Source: Acidobacteriota bacterium
GTDB lineage: Bacteria; Acidobacteriota; Terriglobia; Terriglobales; Acidobacteriaceae
Assembly (NCBI GenBank): GCA_021816455.1
Contig: JAKAXU010000005.1
Coordinates: 46,308-110,307 of the forward strand
Direction of reading: 5' to 3'
DNA: 64,000 nt
Position numbers and translations under genes: made by a program
Shown here: positions 52,435-61,447 of the stretch, piece by piece
How positions within the stretch are numbered: the stretch's first letter is position 1
How the letters are laid out: each line of letters opens with the position of its first letter
Notes under the pieces: model-generated
Seen by the model: only the letters and a program-made list of their open reading frames with translations
What the model was told of the DNA's origin: nothing
Databases searched by the model: none

Positions 52435-53862
52435 TTAATCTCCCAACTCCGGGTGGTAGTGGCTTTCAAAGCCAAGATAGCGCACGGCCGCCTCATGCAC
52501 GGCGCGCGAAACGTCACTGAAGCTGGCTGCCACGTGATGTTCGAATCCTTCGCGGCAGATGTATTTCAGCAGCTTCTGCAGCCTGGGAATCTCGGCCACG
52601 CCCGCGCCGCCAAAGGTGGTCAGCGGATCGTCCGTGAACTGGCCCGGGCCGACGTAGCCGCGAATCACGCCGCGACGGTCGTCGGTCGAGTAACGCGCGT
52701 AGCTCATTGCTCCGCTCTTCACGCGACCGACGCAGGTGCCAAAGGTGTTTTCCTTGCCCACTGTGCCCGCGATGATCTCCTGAAAGTCCATCTTCACTTC
52801 GTTGAAGAAGTGCTTGGGCAGATTCGAGCAGTGGAAGCAGACGCACTTGTTCGGATCGCTGCCGTAGTTGTTGTTCCAGTCCAGCAGCGCCGACGGAGTG
52901 CCCGAGGCCAACGCCAGCATGTGCATGCTCAGCGTGCCCGGCACATCCACCTCACAGGCCGACGGGATCAGGTCGTTCGACATCATGCTCATGATCGTGC
53001 ATGGCACCACGCCGAAGTATTCTTCGAGCGAGGTCCAGCACTGCACTGCGCTCACCGTGACCGCCGTCTGCTTCATCCATGCGTCAATCACCGCGCCGAG
53101 CTTGGCCATCTTCAGCAGAGCGGCCTCGGGAATTCCAGAGGTGCTCACATAGCTTTTGATCGACGCCAGTTTGCCCTGCGCCGCCTCATCCGCGTCCTTC
53201 ATGCGTTCGATGCGCCCCAGAATCTCCGACAGATCGATCGGTTCGACCGAGATGCCGTGTGTTTCCAGAATGCGTTCGGAATAACGCACCGTGTTGAAGG
53301 CCGAGGGGCGCGCGCCAATCGCGCCGATCCGCAGATTCTTCAGCCCGCGCACGATGCGGCAGACCTGTCCAAACCATGCCAGATCCGCCTTGAACTCGGC
53401 CGACTGCGGAGCCTCGGTGTGCAGCGTCGTCAGTGAGTACGGAATGCCGTACTGCATCAGGTTGTTGCACACGCTCATCTTTCCACAGAAGCTGTCGCGC
53501 CGCGTGGCGATCGTCATTGCGTCGCTCTTGTCCGGCGTCGCCTGCACCAGCACCGGCACATGCAGACCGGCCAGCCGAATCGCATCGGCCACGCCACGCT
53601 CATCGCCGAAGTTTGGCAGCGTGACGAGGATTCCGTCGATCTCGGCGGCATGTTTTTTGAACAACTCAGCGCATCGCTGCGCCTCTGCAAAGGTTTCTAC
53701 CGCGCCAAATTTCGATTCCTCCGCGGAGAGCACAATCGCCTTCGCGCCTGTGGCTGCAACCGCCTGAATCATCTCTTCGCGGCCCGATCGTGCAAGCTGA
53801 TCCGGGAAAAATCCGCGATTACCCACCACTACGCCAAAAGTCAACTGTTTCTGCGCTGCCAT
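52435..53862 (-). CDS. L-fucose/L-arabinose isomerase-family protein
   Basis: A 475-residue predicted sugar ketol-isomerase. Recognised from the N-terminal Rossmann-like part (FGVVVGNRGFFPDQLARSGR, DGILVTLPNFGDERG), the central IGAIGARPSAFNTVRYSERI, and the C-terminal fucose-isomerase-type region with VQCWTSLEEYFGVVPCTIMS, CEVDVPGTLSMHMLALASGT and KCVCFHCSNLPKHFF. The Glu-Asp pair around ACEVDVPG is the likely metal ligand set. The substrate is not certain. Start 53862 is chosen because GGAG lies just before it. It sits in an operon after an SSS symporter and a small membrane protein. Confidence 0.85.
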   Translation of the reverse strand: MAAQKQLTFGVVVGNRGFFPDQLARSGREEMIQAVAATGAKAIVLSAEESKFGAVETFAEAQRCAELFKKHAAEIDGILVTLPNFGDERGVADAIRLAGLHVPVLVQATPDKSDAMTIATRRDSFCGKMSVCNNLMQYGIPYSLTTLHTEAPQSAEFKADLAWFGQVCRIVRGLKNLRIGAIGARPSAFNTVRYSERILETHGISVEPIDLSEILGRIERMKDADEAAQGKLASIKSYVSTSGIPEAALLKMAKLGAVIDAWMKQTAVTVSAVQCWTSLEEYFGVVPCTIMSMMSNDLIPSACEVDVPGTLSMHMLALASGTPSALLDWNNNYGSDPNKCVCFHCSNLPKHFFNEVKMDFQEIIAGTVGKENTFGTCVGRVKSGAMSYARYSTDDRRGVIRGYVGPGQFTDDPLTTFGGAGVAEIPRLQKLLKYICREGFEHHVAASFSDVSRAVHEAAVRYLGFESHYHPELGD

Positions 53863-53928
53863 CTTCTCCACTCCATTTTTCTGGTTGCGTTGGTTACAGG
53901 TTTGCTTCGGGGTGGCGCATCCGATGCC

Positions 53929-54141
53929 TCATCGGCCGGGACGGAAGCGCACCAGATAAAACAGGCCGAGCAGCAGCATCAGCGCGCCCCACCACACCGG
54001 CGCATGCAGTCGGGCCAGCACCACGTGTGCCAGGTGTCCGGTCACGATCTCCCACAGCCCGTAACCGAGAATCATCACTCCGTACACGCTCAGCAGCACG
54101 CCGATAAAAAACCAGATCGGAATCTCCCGCGATCCTTCCAT
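53929..54141 (-). CDS. Small two-helix membrane protein
   Basis: A 70-residue protein with two membrane helices (IPIWFFIGVLLSVYGVMILG and WWGALMLLLGLFYLVRF). Short charged ends suggest both termini in the cytoplasm. It starts ten bases after the SSS symporter stop, with a purine-rich site before the ATG, so it is in the same operon and may be an accessory subunit of the transporter. No enzymatic motif. Confidence 0.78.
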   Translation of the reverse strand: MEGSREIPIWFFIGVLLSVYGVMILGYGLWEIVTGHLAHVVLARLHAPVWWGALMLLLGLFYLVRFRPGR

Positions 54142-54151
54142 CTCTTCACCC

Positions 54152-55933
54152 CTACCAGAACATCACATTCAACCCGACAAAGACCACCACTGCCACCGCA
54201 GCCCAGAACAGCTCATTCTTATAAAACGCAACCGATTCTTCCTTCGGCAGCACTGTCGCGCCATAGACCAGTCCGTTCAGCTCGCTCTCCGGTCTGGGAC
54301 TGGTGTACAGACTGACGACGAAGGTCACCAGCAGCGTGATGCTCAGGCTCCAAAGCGCCCGATACATATTCTCGGCCATGTCTTTCGCGTCCGGGGAAAG
54401 CGCCACCAGCCTCAGTGCCGAGGGGTCGAAATGCACCCATGCCCACAGGCTCACCGAGGTCACCGTGCCGGTCAGCAGTCCCCAGAATCCTCCAGCACGA
54501 GTCGCGCGCTTCCAGAACATGCCCATCAGGATTGCTCCAAGCAGCGGCGCGATGAAGAAGCTGAAAAGCGCCTGCACGTAGTCCATGATTCCCTGCGCGT
54601 GCATCACGAGATAGGCTGCGCCGATCGAGACAACCACGCCCAGCACCGTCGCCCAGCGCCCCACGGCCACGTAGTGCTCATCGCGCTCATTCTTCCGCAG
54701 CATCGGCTGATAGATGTCGTAGGTCCAGACCGCGGCGAAGGCACTCACATTGCCCGCCATGCCGCTCATGAAACCCGCAATCAGCGCCGTGATGCCCAGA
54801 CCCAGCAACCCTGGCCCGCAGTAGCGTACCAGCATCAGCGGCAGCACCTCGTTGTAGCTGTGCAGGCCCATGCCCGGATGCGCGCTGACCACGTCCTCGC
54901 CCACCAGATGCATCAGGCTTCCGTTCGGGTTATGCAGGACAACCAGCGCCAGCAGTCCGGGCAGGATCACGATGAATGGAACAGCCATCTTGAAGAAAGA
55001 GCCGATCACCGGAGCCATGCGCGCCGAGCGCAGGCTGTTGGCCGCAAGCACCCGCTGCACTACCAGAAAGTCCGTTGTCCAGTAGCCAAAGCTGATGGCG
55101 AAGCCCAGCCCAAAGATAATCCCCGTCCAGTGGACGCCCATCGGATTGTCGTGGAAATGTCCCAGCCCACGCCACAGATGCAGGTAATCCTGCCCGGGAA
55201 AATCGTGCAGGATGCGCGTCTTCAGCCCCGTCCATCCGCCGGCGTCGATCATGCCCAGAATCGGCACCAGCAGCGCGCCGCCCCAGATGAGCACGAACTG
55301 CAGAACCTCGTTGAAGATCGCCGAGCGCAGCCCGCCCAGCGCCACATAGGCGGCTACGGCCAGCGAGGAGACAACGATGCTGAAGGTGATATTCCACCCC
55401 AGCACCACCTTCATCACCAGCGCCATCGAAAACATGTTCACGCCGCTCATCAGGATCGTCATGAAGGCGAAGGAGACGGCAGCCACCGTGCTTGACCCCT
55501 GCCCAAAGCGCAGCTTCAGATAGCCGGGCACCGAATGCGTCTTCGAGACGTAGTAGAACGGCATCATCACGATGCCCAGAAAGAGCATCGCGGGAATGGC
55601 GCCAATCCAGTACCAGTGCGCGGCCAGAATGCCGTACTGATATGCCGACCCAGCCCAGCCCATCAGCTCCAGCGAACCAAGATTTGCCGAGACGAAACTC
55701 AGGCCCGCAATCCACGCCGTCATCTCGCGCCCCGCCATGAAAAACTCTTCGCTCGTGTTGGCGCGGCTCTTCAGGTAGTAGCCAATCCACATGACCATCA
55801 TGAAATAGATCACGATCACAGCCACATCCAGGCCGGTCAGGTGGGCGATGGAAGGCGCAGAGAGCGCCAGCGCCGTGGCGGAAGGCAGGGATATACCCAG
55901 GGACAAAACAGGTACGGTCAGCATGGAAAGCAT
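54152..55933 (-). CDS. SSS-family sodium:sugar symporter
   Basis: A 593-residue inner-membrane transporter with about 14 helices, SGLT-like. Signature elements: LTGLDVAVIVIYFMMVMWIG, SRANTSEEFFMAGREMTAWI, SFVSANLGSLELMGWAGSAY, VALGGLRSAIFNEVLQFVLI and TALIAGFMSGMAGNVSAFAA (sodium-site region). The next two genes downstream, a small membrane protein and a sugar isomerase, suggest a monosaccharide substrate that is isomerised after entry. AGAGGTAAG directly precedes ATG 55933. A TTGACA promoter with an AGCGCT operator-like word lies about 60 bases upstream. Confidence 0.92.
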   Translation of the reverse strand: MLSMLTVPVLSLGISLPSATALALSAPSIAHLTGLDVAVIVIYFMMVMWIGYYLKSRANTSEEFFMAGREMTAWIAGLSFVSANLGSLELMGWAGSAYQYGILAAHWYWIGAIPAMLFLGIVMMPFYYVSKTHSVPGYLKLRFGQGSSTVAAVSFAFMTILMSGVNMFSMALVMKVVLGWNITFSIVVSSLAVAAYVALGGLRSAIFNEVLQFVLIWGGALLVPILGMIDAGGWTGLKTRILHDFPGQDYLHLWRGLGHFHDNPMGVHWTGIIFGLGFAISFGYWTTDFLVVQRVLAANSLRSARMAPVIGSFFKMAVPFIVILPGLLALVVLHNPNGSLMHLVGEDVVSAHPGMGLHSYNEVLPLMLVRYCGPGLLGLGITALIAGFMSGMAGNVSAFAAVWTYDIYQPMLRKNERDEHYVAVGRWATVLGVVVSIGAAYLVMHAQGIMDYVQALFSFFIAPLLGAILMGMFWKRATRAGGFWGLLTGTVTSVSLWAWVHFDPSALRLVALSPDAKDMAENMYRALWSLSITLLVTFVVSLYTSPRPESELNGLVYGATVLPKEESVAFYKNELFWAAVAVVVFVGLNVMFW

Positions 55934-55991
55934 CTTACCTCTGTCATGCCCGTCGGCTCCATGCAGCGGGCACAATCCTTTGCGTCCTATC

Positions 55992-56030
55992 AGTAAATTG
56001 GTTTAGTTCAAGGATTGTCAAGCGCTCTCA
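55992..56030 (-). promoter_or_regulatory. Promoter with LacI-like AGCGCT word for the symporter operon
   Basis: On the minus strand a perfect TTGACA (56016-56021) is followed after 18 bases by TTTACT (55992-55997). AGCGCT (56021-56026) abuts and overlaps the -35 in the context TGAGAGCGCTTGACAA, like LacI-family operators. The rest of the 441-bp divergent gap (55934-56374) contains repeat copy 3 and no other evident gene. Confidence 0.5.
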
Positions 56031-56189
56031 GCAATTTTTCTGCGGCCTTCGCGCGATTTCCGCCGCCACAGGTTCCGGCTTCACCGTGTCCTGCGCATTC
56101 TATCGCGCCTGCAACGCTCACTTTTTTCTTGAAATCCAAACATTTCAACGCTACGGTGGGACATGGAACCCAGCTTTCTGTCTTCGCTT

Positions 56190-56302
56190 GAGCGTCTTCG
56201 CTCACACTGCTTCCAGTGGAGACACTCTCGGCGTGGCTTTTCTTCAAGGAAAAGCCACACTCACCATTGCCAGTCTGTATGGACCATGAGCGAAAACGCT
56301 CT
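56190..56302 (+). repeat. Dispersed structured repeat, copy 3
   Basis: 113-bp element aligned end to end with copy 2: GAGCGTCTTCGCTCACACTG at the left, central stem GTGGCTTTTC / GAAAAGCCAC with loop ttcaag, and TGAGCGAAAACGCTCT at the right. The stems match those of copy 2 while loops and spacer bases vary. It lies between the symporter and the frameshifted aminotransferase, upstream of the latter. Confidence 0.95.
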
Positions 56303-56374
56303 ATCCATCCTTCTGTCGCGTTCCGTTCTCCTTTGTTCCCATTCCAATCTTTCCTTTTACAAGGAGTTCTCTTC

Positions 56375-57596
56375 ATGACGTTGCCCGCCGCTTCATCCTT
56401 CCCTTCTCGCGGATTTTCCCGCCGCAACTTCCTTCGCGCCGCCGCCGCATCCTCTGCGCTGGCGAGCCTTCCCTTCGTCACGGAAGCTCATCTGGCGCAC
56501 GCCGCCATTCCAAAGTTCGCGCCTTCGGACCAGGGCATCCACATCGACGCCAATGAGAATCCGATGGGGCCATCGGAAGGCGCTCGCAAGGCGATTGCAG
56601 CCATGATTCCCGACGGTGGACGCTATCTCTTTGACAAGGAGATTGTGATCTCCGAGATCTTCGCCAGACAGCAGGGGCTGGACCCGGAGATGGTCGTTCG
56701 CCTACGCCGGCTCCAGCGAGCCGCTGCACCTGACCGTGAGGGCGTTCGCCTCGCCCACCCGGCCGCTGGTCATCGCCGACCCCAGCTTCGAAGCGCCCAT
56801 GTGGGCGGCCCAGACCGTCAATGCACCTATCCTGAAGATTCCGCTTGCAGACCCCCACGGCGCGGCGGCGCATGATATGAAGGCCATGCTTGCGGCCTCG
56901 CCCACACCCGGAGTCATCTACATCTGCAACCCCAACAATCCCACCGGAACCATCACGCCGCATGAGGAGATCGAGAAGGCGATCGACAACCTGCCGGAAG
57001 GTTCTGTCGCGCTCGTGGATGAAGCTTACATCCACTTCACCGACACGCCCTCCTGCATTCCGCTCGTCAAGCAGGGCAAGAACGTACTTGTGCTGCGCAC
57101 CTTTTCCAAGCTCTACGGCATGGCCGGCATCCGTATGGGTTTCATCGTCGGCCGCCCGGAGCTGCTGGCGAAAATTACCCCTATCGGTGGACAGAACCCG
57201 CTGCCCATCACAGCCGTCGCTGCGGCCAAAGCCAGCCTGCTTGATCCGGAACTGGTGCCAACGCGCAAGAAGATCATGGCCGAACTGCGCGAGGAGAATA
57301 TCGCCTTCCTGCGCAGCCACGGTTACGCCGTCACGCCCTCGGTCAGCAACTGCTTCATGTTGAACGTGAAAAAGCCGGGCAAGGAAGTGCAGGCCGCGCT
57401 TGCCGCCAAGGAGATATACATCGGGCGCGTCTGGCCGGCATGGCTGGATTCGGTGCGCGTGACCGTGGGAACCCAGACCGAGATGGCCGCTTTCCAGAAG
57501 GCGTTTGTCGAGGTGATGAAGACGGACACCGCCGGGCTTGAGCCGCCAGTGCTGCATCCGCGCCTGCGTGCGACGCCGTTCAGCCATCTCTCCTGA
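56375..57596 (+). pseudogene. Tat-exported HisC-like aminotransferase with apparent frameshift
   Basis: PLP-dependent class I/II aminotransferase, like histidinol-phosphate aminotransferase. The twin-arginine signal is SRRNFLRAAAASSALASLP. The first frame runs to IFARQQGLDPEMVV; the fold then continues in another frame as YAGSSEPLHLTVRAFASPTR. Restoring it needs removal of one base in CGCC at about 56699-56702. The second part is intact: ICNPNNPTGTITPHEEI, VDEAYIHFTD, PLP Lys in LRTFSKLYGMAGIRMGF and the C-terminal SVRVTVGTQTEMAAFQKAF. It is either a real lesion or a sequencing error. AAGGAG fixes ATG 56375. Exported HisC-like enzymes are uncommon. Confidence 0.85.
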
Positions 57597-57626
57597 TGGC
57601 TCGCCAGTTCTTCACGGGCACCAAAC

Positions 57627-57665
57627 CAAACGGCCATCGGATCGCTCCGATGGCCGTTTGATTTG
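57627..57665. terminator. Terminator after the aminotransferase gene
   Basis: A 15-bp perfect stem (caaacggccatcgga / tccgatggccgtttg) with tetraloop tcgc, followed by ATTTG. It may serve both convergent genes, the aminotransferase and the Crp/Fnr gene. Confidence 0.85.
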
Positions 57666-57740
57666 CCCACTCTCTCGACTCAGAAGATGATCTTCACCGC
57701 ACGTGCCTCAGGCCGAGAGTGACCGTGGTGCGGTCCTCTT

Positions 57741-58457
57741 TCAGGCTGTCAGCCTGTCCAGTGCCGACTCGTCCAGAATGGTTACTCTCGATCCATGCAC
57801 GCGAATCCACGCCTCACGGCGGAACTTGTTCAACAGCCGCGTCACGGTCTCACGCGAGGTCCCCGCCATATTCGCAATCTCTTCGTGGGTCAGCGCAAGC
57901 GTGAACTTCAGTTCTGCGCCGCCGCAGCTTGCCGCGCGTGCCCACTCCAGCAGAAGCTGCGCCAGCCTGCCTCCGGCCGTAGTGGAAAGCGCCAGCCGCC
58001 GGGCGTCGCGAAAGACCGTCCAGTACTCTGTGGAAAGCGACTGCGCCGCGTTCATGCTCGCCACTCCATGCCGATGCAGCAGCTCTACAAACTGGTCCTG
58101 ACGCACTGTCTTGATCGTGCATGGCTCAATCGTTTCGGCCGTCACCTCATGCGGAGCATCGGCCAGCGCAGCATTCAAGCCGAGCAGATCGCCGGGCACG
58201 GCGATCTTCACGATCATCGTCTTGCCATCCCGAGAATTGGTCGAGAGCTTGACCTGTCCGGTACAGACCACCAACACGTTACGCGCCACGTCCCCTTCGC
58301 TGAAAAGCTTCGCACCCCGCCCGTGGCGCACCAGTACGCCGATGTGGTCAAACTCCTCCAGCGCCTCGGGCGGAAGGTTACAGAACAAGCGCTGAAAGCG
58401 ATGCTCACAGTGAAGACAGTCTTCCGGTTGCGGAGGAATCTGTTGAAACTGAGACAT
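57741..58457 (-). CDS. Crp/Fnr-family regulator with FNR-like cysteines
   Basis: A 238-residue transcription factor. An N-terminal Cys cluster (Cys14, Cys17, Cys26 in DCLHCEHRFQRLFCNL) precedes a cNMP-type barrel (GAKLFSEGDVARNVLVVCTG, VPGDLLGLNAALAD). Cys113 in IEPCTIKTV lies close to where FNR has its fourth cluster ligand. The helix-turn-helix is LTHEEIANMAGTSRETVTRL with wing VHGSRVTILDE. The spacing C-x2-C-x8-C differs from E. coli FNR (x2, x5), so an iron-sulfur oxygen sensor is possible but not proven. Start 58457 follows AGAGGT at long spacing. It is divergent from the GH3 gene. Confidence 0.9.
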   Translation of the reverse strand: MSQFQQIPPQPEDCLHCEHRFQRLFCNLPPEALEEFDHIGVLVRHGRGAKLFSEGDVARNVLVVCTGQVKLSTNSRDGKTMIVKIAVPGDLLGLNAALADAPHEVTAETIEPCTIKTVRQDQFVELLHRHGVASMNAAQSLSTEYWTVFRDARRLALSTTAGGRLAQLLLEWARAASCGGAELKFTLALTHEEIANMAGTSRETVTRLLNKFRREAWIRVHGSRVTILDESALDRLTA

Positions 58458-58648
58458 GCGGCGCACAGACCTCTGGTTAGGGCTAGGGAAGTTTCCTGAC
58501 AGAGCAGGCAGCGCCAGTATACCCCCCGCGCCGGTCACTGTACTACGGACATTCGAAGCATATTTTCTCGATTCCGGCAACAAAGCGGTTGGGGACCGCT
58601 TTACAACCACAGTCCATCGTCATGCGCGCGCCCAGATTGCGCCTTTTT

Positions 58649-58662
58649 AACAATCGATTGTT
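58649..58662. promoter_or_regulatory. Perfect 14-bp palindrome upstream of GH3, LacI-like operator
   Basis: AACAATCGATTGTT is a perfect palindrome with central CG, as in LacI-family operators, 46 bases before the GH3 ATG. No LacI gene lies in the window. The divergent Crp/Fnr gene starts about 190 bases away. Confidence 0.55.
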
Positions 58663-58708
58663 TTTCGCTTGCCAACCCCATCCACCGCCGTGTACTCTTC
58701 CCCACGCT

Positions 58709-61297
58709 ATGAGATTCTCCACCTCCCGCTCGATTTTCTCCGTCCCGTTTCGCCGGAACGCGCTGCTGGCTGCGCTGCTCGTTGCATTCGTCGGCTCCCC
58801 AACCCTGCATGCACAGCAGTCGGCTCCCTCCGGCGCAACGCATGATTCCCTCGCGCCCTATGGTCCGGCGCCCGATTCGCCCGCCATTGAGCAGCAGGCG
58901 CACCAGATGGTGGCAAAGCTCTCGCTCGAAGAGAAGATACACCTGCTGGGCGGCGTGGATGGCATGTTCACCCACGCCATGCCGTCAATCCAGCTGCCAC
59001 GCCTGAAGATGTCCGACGGCCCGCTCGGCGTGCGAAGCTGGGGACCGACGACGGCCTATGCAGGCGGCGCAGCGCTGGCTGCCACCTGGGACCCGTCGGT
59101 GGCGCGCAAAGTCGGCGAAGGCCTGGGCCGCGACGCGCGTGCGCGCGGCGTAGACTTTCTGCTGGCACCCGGGGTCAACATCTCCCGCTCGCCGGTCAAC
59201 GGCCGCAACTTCGAATATCTCTCTGAAGACCCGTATCTGAACGCGCAGATGGCCGTGCAGTACATCGAGGGCGTGCAGTCGGAGGGTGTGAGCGCGACGG
59301 TCAAGCACTTCGCCGGAAACAATCAGGAGTACGATCGCCACAACGTCAGCTCCGATATCGACGAACGCACCTTCCGCGAACTGTATCTGCCTCCGTTTGA
59401 GGCCGCAGTCAAGACGGCGCATGTGACGGCCGTGATGGACTCCTATAACCTGCTCCACGGAGTCCACTCCACACAGAACCACGACCTCAACGTGAAGCTG
59501 CTCAAGCAGGAGTGGGGCTTCCAAGGGCTGCTCATGTCGGACTGGGACGCGACCTACGACGGAGTCGCGGCGGCCAACAACGGACTTGACCTCGAGATGC
59601 CGTCAGCAAAGTTCATGAACGAAAAAACGCTGCTGCCCGCTGTCCGCTCCGGTCAGGTGAGCGAAGCGACCATCGATGACAAGCTCATGCGCCTGTTTCG
59701 TGTTGCTCTGCGCTACGGCTGGATCGGCCCGAACTCTCGTCCGCAGCAGATCGATTCCCTGCCGCTTTACTCCGTTGAGGATCGCGCCGTCGCTCTGCAA
59801 GGCGCGCGTGAGAGCCTGACTCTGCTCAAGAACGACCAGCAGTTCCTGCCACTCACCGCGGCCAGGGTGAAGACCCTTGCCGTCATTGGGCCAGACGCTT
59901 ATCCTGCTGTCCCCGGCGGCGGTGGTTCCTCGCGGGCTACGGCCTTTGATCCGGTCAGCATCCTGACCGGCCTGGCGAATATGGCCGCTTCCGAAGGCAT
60001 CCATACGCTCTACGCGCGCGGACTGCCGACGGCGGAACATGTCTTCGGGACCACGCGCTTCGACGGCCCGGTGCGCGTGGAACACTTTGACAATCGCGAG
60101 TTCTCCGGCTCCCCGGCATCCACCACTGAGCAGCGCCAGATCAACGACCTGAAACCTGCAATGTGGGATGTCGCCGATCCTCATCCGCGCGGCTTGCGTT
60201 ACACCGCCACGTATACGCCAGCCAAAAGCGGCGATTATCTGCTGCTCACCGCCGCTTCCGGCGAAGACGCCTACACCGTGCGCGTCGATGGCCAACAGCT
60301 CATCGAACAGCCGCACCACGAAGGACAGTTTCCGCTTTCGGCCACGCTGCACCTGACGGCCGGAACTCCCATTCATATCGTCGCCGACTACATTCCGCGC
60401 GCGCCGGGCATCCGTCTCGCGCTCGGCCTTGAAGCAGAATCCGACCTGATTTCTGCCGATGCGTTGCGCCTGGCGGCAAAGGCGGATGCAGTGGTGCTTT
60501 CGGTCGGCTTCGATCCGGAGACCGAAAGCGAAGGCTACGACAGAACCTTCGCGCTTCCCTGGGGCCAGGACGCGCTGATCCGCGCCGTTGTGGCCGCTAA
60601 CCCGAAGACGGTTGTCGTGCTGACGGCAGGCGGAGCCGTGGACACAACTTCGTGGCTCAGCAAGGTTCCGGCGTTTCTGCAAACCTACTATCCCGGCCAG
60701 GAGGGTGGCACCGCAGTGGCCGAGGCTCTGCTGGGCAAGCTCAACCCCGAGGGCAAACTACCCGTCACCTTTGACCGTACCTTCCAGGAAGACCCGACCT
60801 ACCACAACTACTACGCGGTGAAAGAGTCCGACGGCATCCTGCATGTCCACTACGCGGAGAAGCTCATGGTTGGTTACCGCTACTGGACTACCACCGGCAA
60901 ACACGCGCTGTATCCCTTCGGCTACGGCCTCAGCTACACGACCTTTGCCTTCTCGCATCTTCAGGTGCAGCCGACGATCAAGGTGGGGGAAGATGTCGCC
61001 GTCAGCTTTGATGTCACCAACACCGGTCACCGGGCCGGCGCCGAGGTTGCGCAGCTCTATCTCTCCGAACCGAACGCACCCGTCAGCCGTCCCGAGCGCG
61101 AACTGAAAGGATTCTCCAAGGTCCGCCTCGATGCGGGAGCGACGAAGCATGTGACGCTGATGCTCAACCCGCGCTCGTTCTCCTACTGGGACGTGACGAC
61201 GCACCACTGGAAGATGGACGCGGGCAAATTCATCGTCCGCGTCGGCGACTCGTCGGAATCGACGCCGCTGGAGGCGACTTTGACAGCCACGCACTGA
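58709..61297 (+). CDS. Secreted GH3-family beta-glucosidase with PA14 insert
   Basis: An 862-residue exported glycosidase, likely beta-glucosidase or beta-xylosidase. Signal peptide FRRNALLAALLVAFVGSPTL with cleavage near AHAQQ. The GH3 barrel contains KHFAGNNQEYDRHNVSSDI and the nucleophile Asp in LLMSDWDATYDGV. The alpha/beta domain follows, interrupted by a PA14-like beta domain (GLRYTATYTPAKSGDYLLLT through FPLSATLHLTAGTPIHIVAD). A C-terminal fibronectin-III-like domain (VAVSFDVTNTGHRAGAEVAQ) ends the protein. It belongs with the GH35 and GH127 enzymes as saccharide-degrading equipment. A strong terminator follows. Confidence 0.95.
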   Translation: MRFSTSRSIFSVPFRRNALLAALLVAFVGSPTLHAQQSAPSGATHDSLAPYGPAPDSPAIEQQAHQMVAKLSLEEKIHLLGGVDGMFTHAMPSIQLPRLKMSDGPLGVRSWGPTTAYAGGAALAATWDPSVARKVGEGLGRDARARGVDFLLAPGVNISRSPVNGRNFEYLSEDPYLNAQMAVQYIEGVQSEGVSATVKHFAGNNQEYDRHNVSSDIDERTFRELYLPPFEAAVKTAHVTAVMDSYNLLHGVHSTQNHDLNVKLLKQEWGFQGLLMSDWDATYDGVAAANNGLDLEMPSAKFMNEKTLLPAVRSGQVSEATIDDKLMRLFRVALRYGWIGPNSRPQQIDSLPLYSVEDRAVALQGARESLTLLKNDQQFLPLTAARVKTLAVIGPDAYPAVPGGGGSSRATAFDPVSILTGLANMAASEGIHTLYARGLPTAEHVFGTTRFDGPVRVEHFDNREFSGSPASTTEQRQINDLKPAMWDVADPHPRGLRYTATYTPAKSGDYLLLTAASGEDAYTVRVDGQQLIEQPHHEGQFPLSATLHLTAGTPIHIVADYIPRAPGIRLALGLEAESDLISADALRLAAKADAVVLSVGFDPETESEGYDRTFALPWGQDALIRAVVAANPKTVVVLTAGGAVDTTSWLSKVPAFLQTYYPGQEGGTAVAEALLGKLNPEGKLPVTFDRTFQEDPTYHNYYAVKESDGILHVHYAEKLMVGYRYWTTTGKHALYPFGYGLSYTTFAFSHLQVQPTIKVGEDVAVSFDVTNTGHRAGAEVAQLYLSEPNAPVSRPERELKGFSKVRLDAGATKHVTLMLNPRSFSYWDVTTHHWKMDAGKFIVRVGDSSESTPLEATLTATH

Positions 61298-61363
61298 GGC
61301 TCCACTGAGCCTCCGGCCATTTGCGGAGCATCGGCCCGTTGGGTCTCTCGCACCCGACGCTCC

Positions 61364-61410
61364 AGAAACGCCCGCCGACTCGCAGATGTTGTGCGTCGGC
61401 GGGCGTTTCT
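61364..61410. terminator. Terminator between GH3 and the phosphotransacylase
   Basis: A 16-bp perfect stem (agaaacgcccgccgac / gtcggcgggcgtttct) around a 15-base loop. T-rich 3' ends exist on both strands, fitting two convergent genes. Confidence 0.85.
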
Positions 61411-61447
61411 GCCTGGCGCCACCCCACTGCGCGGTGTTCTTCGTCTG

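Noticed and set aside
56690..56710. Programmed ribosomal frameshift in the aminotransferase gene
   Set aside because: No slippery heptamer or evident downstream pseudoknot was seen at CGCC; an indel or sequencing error is simpler.
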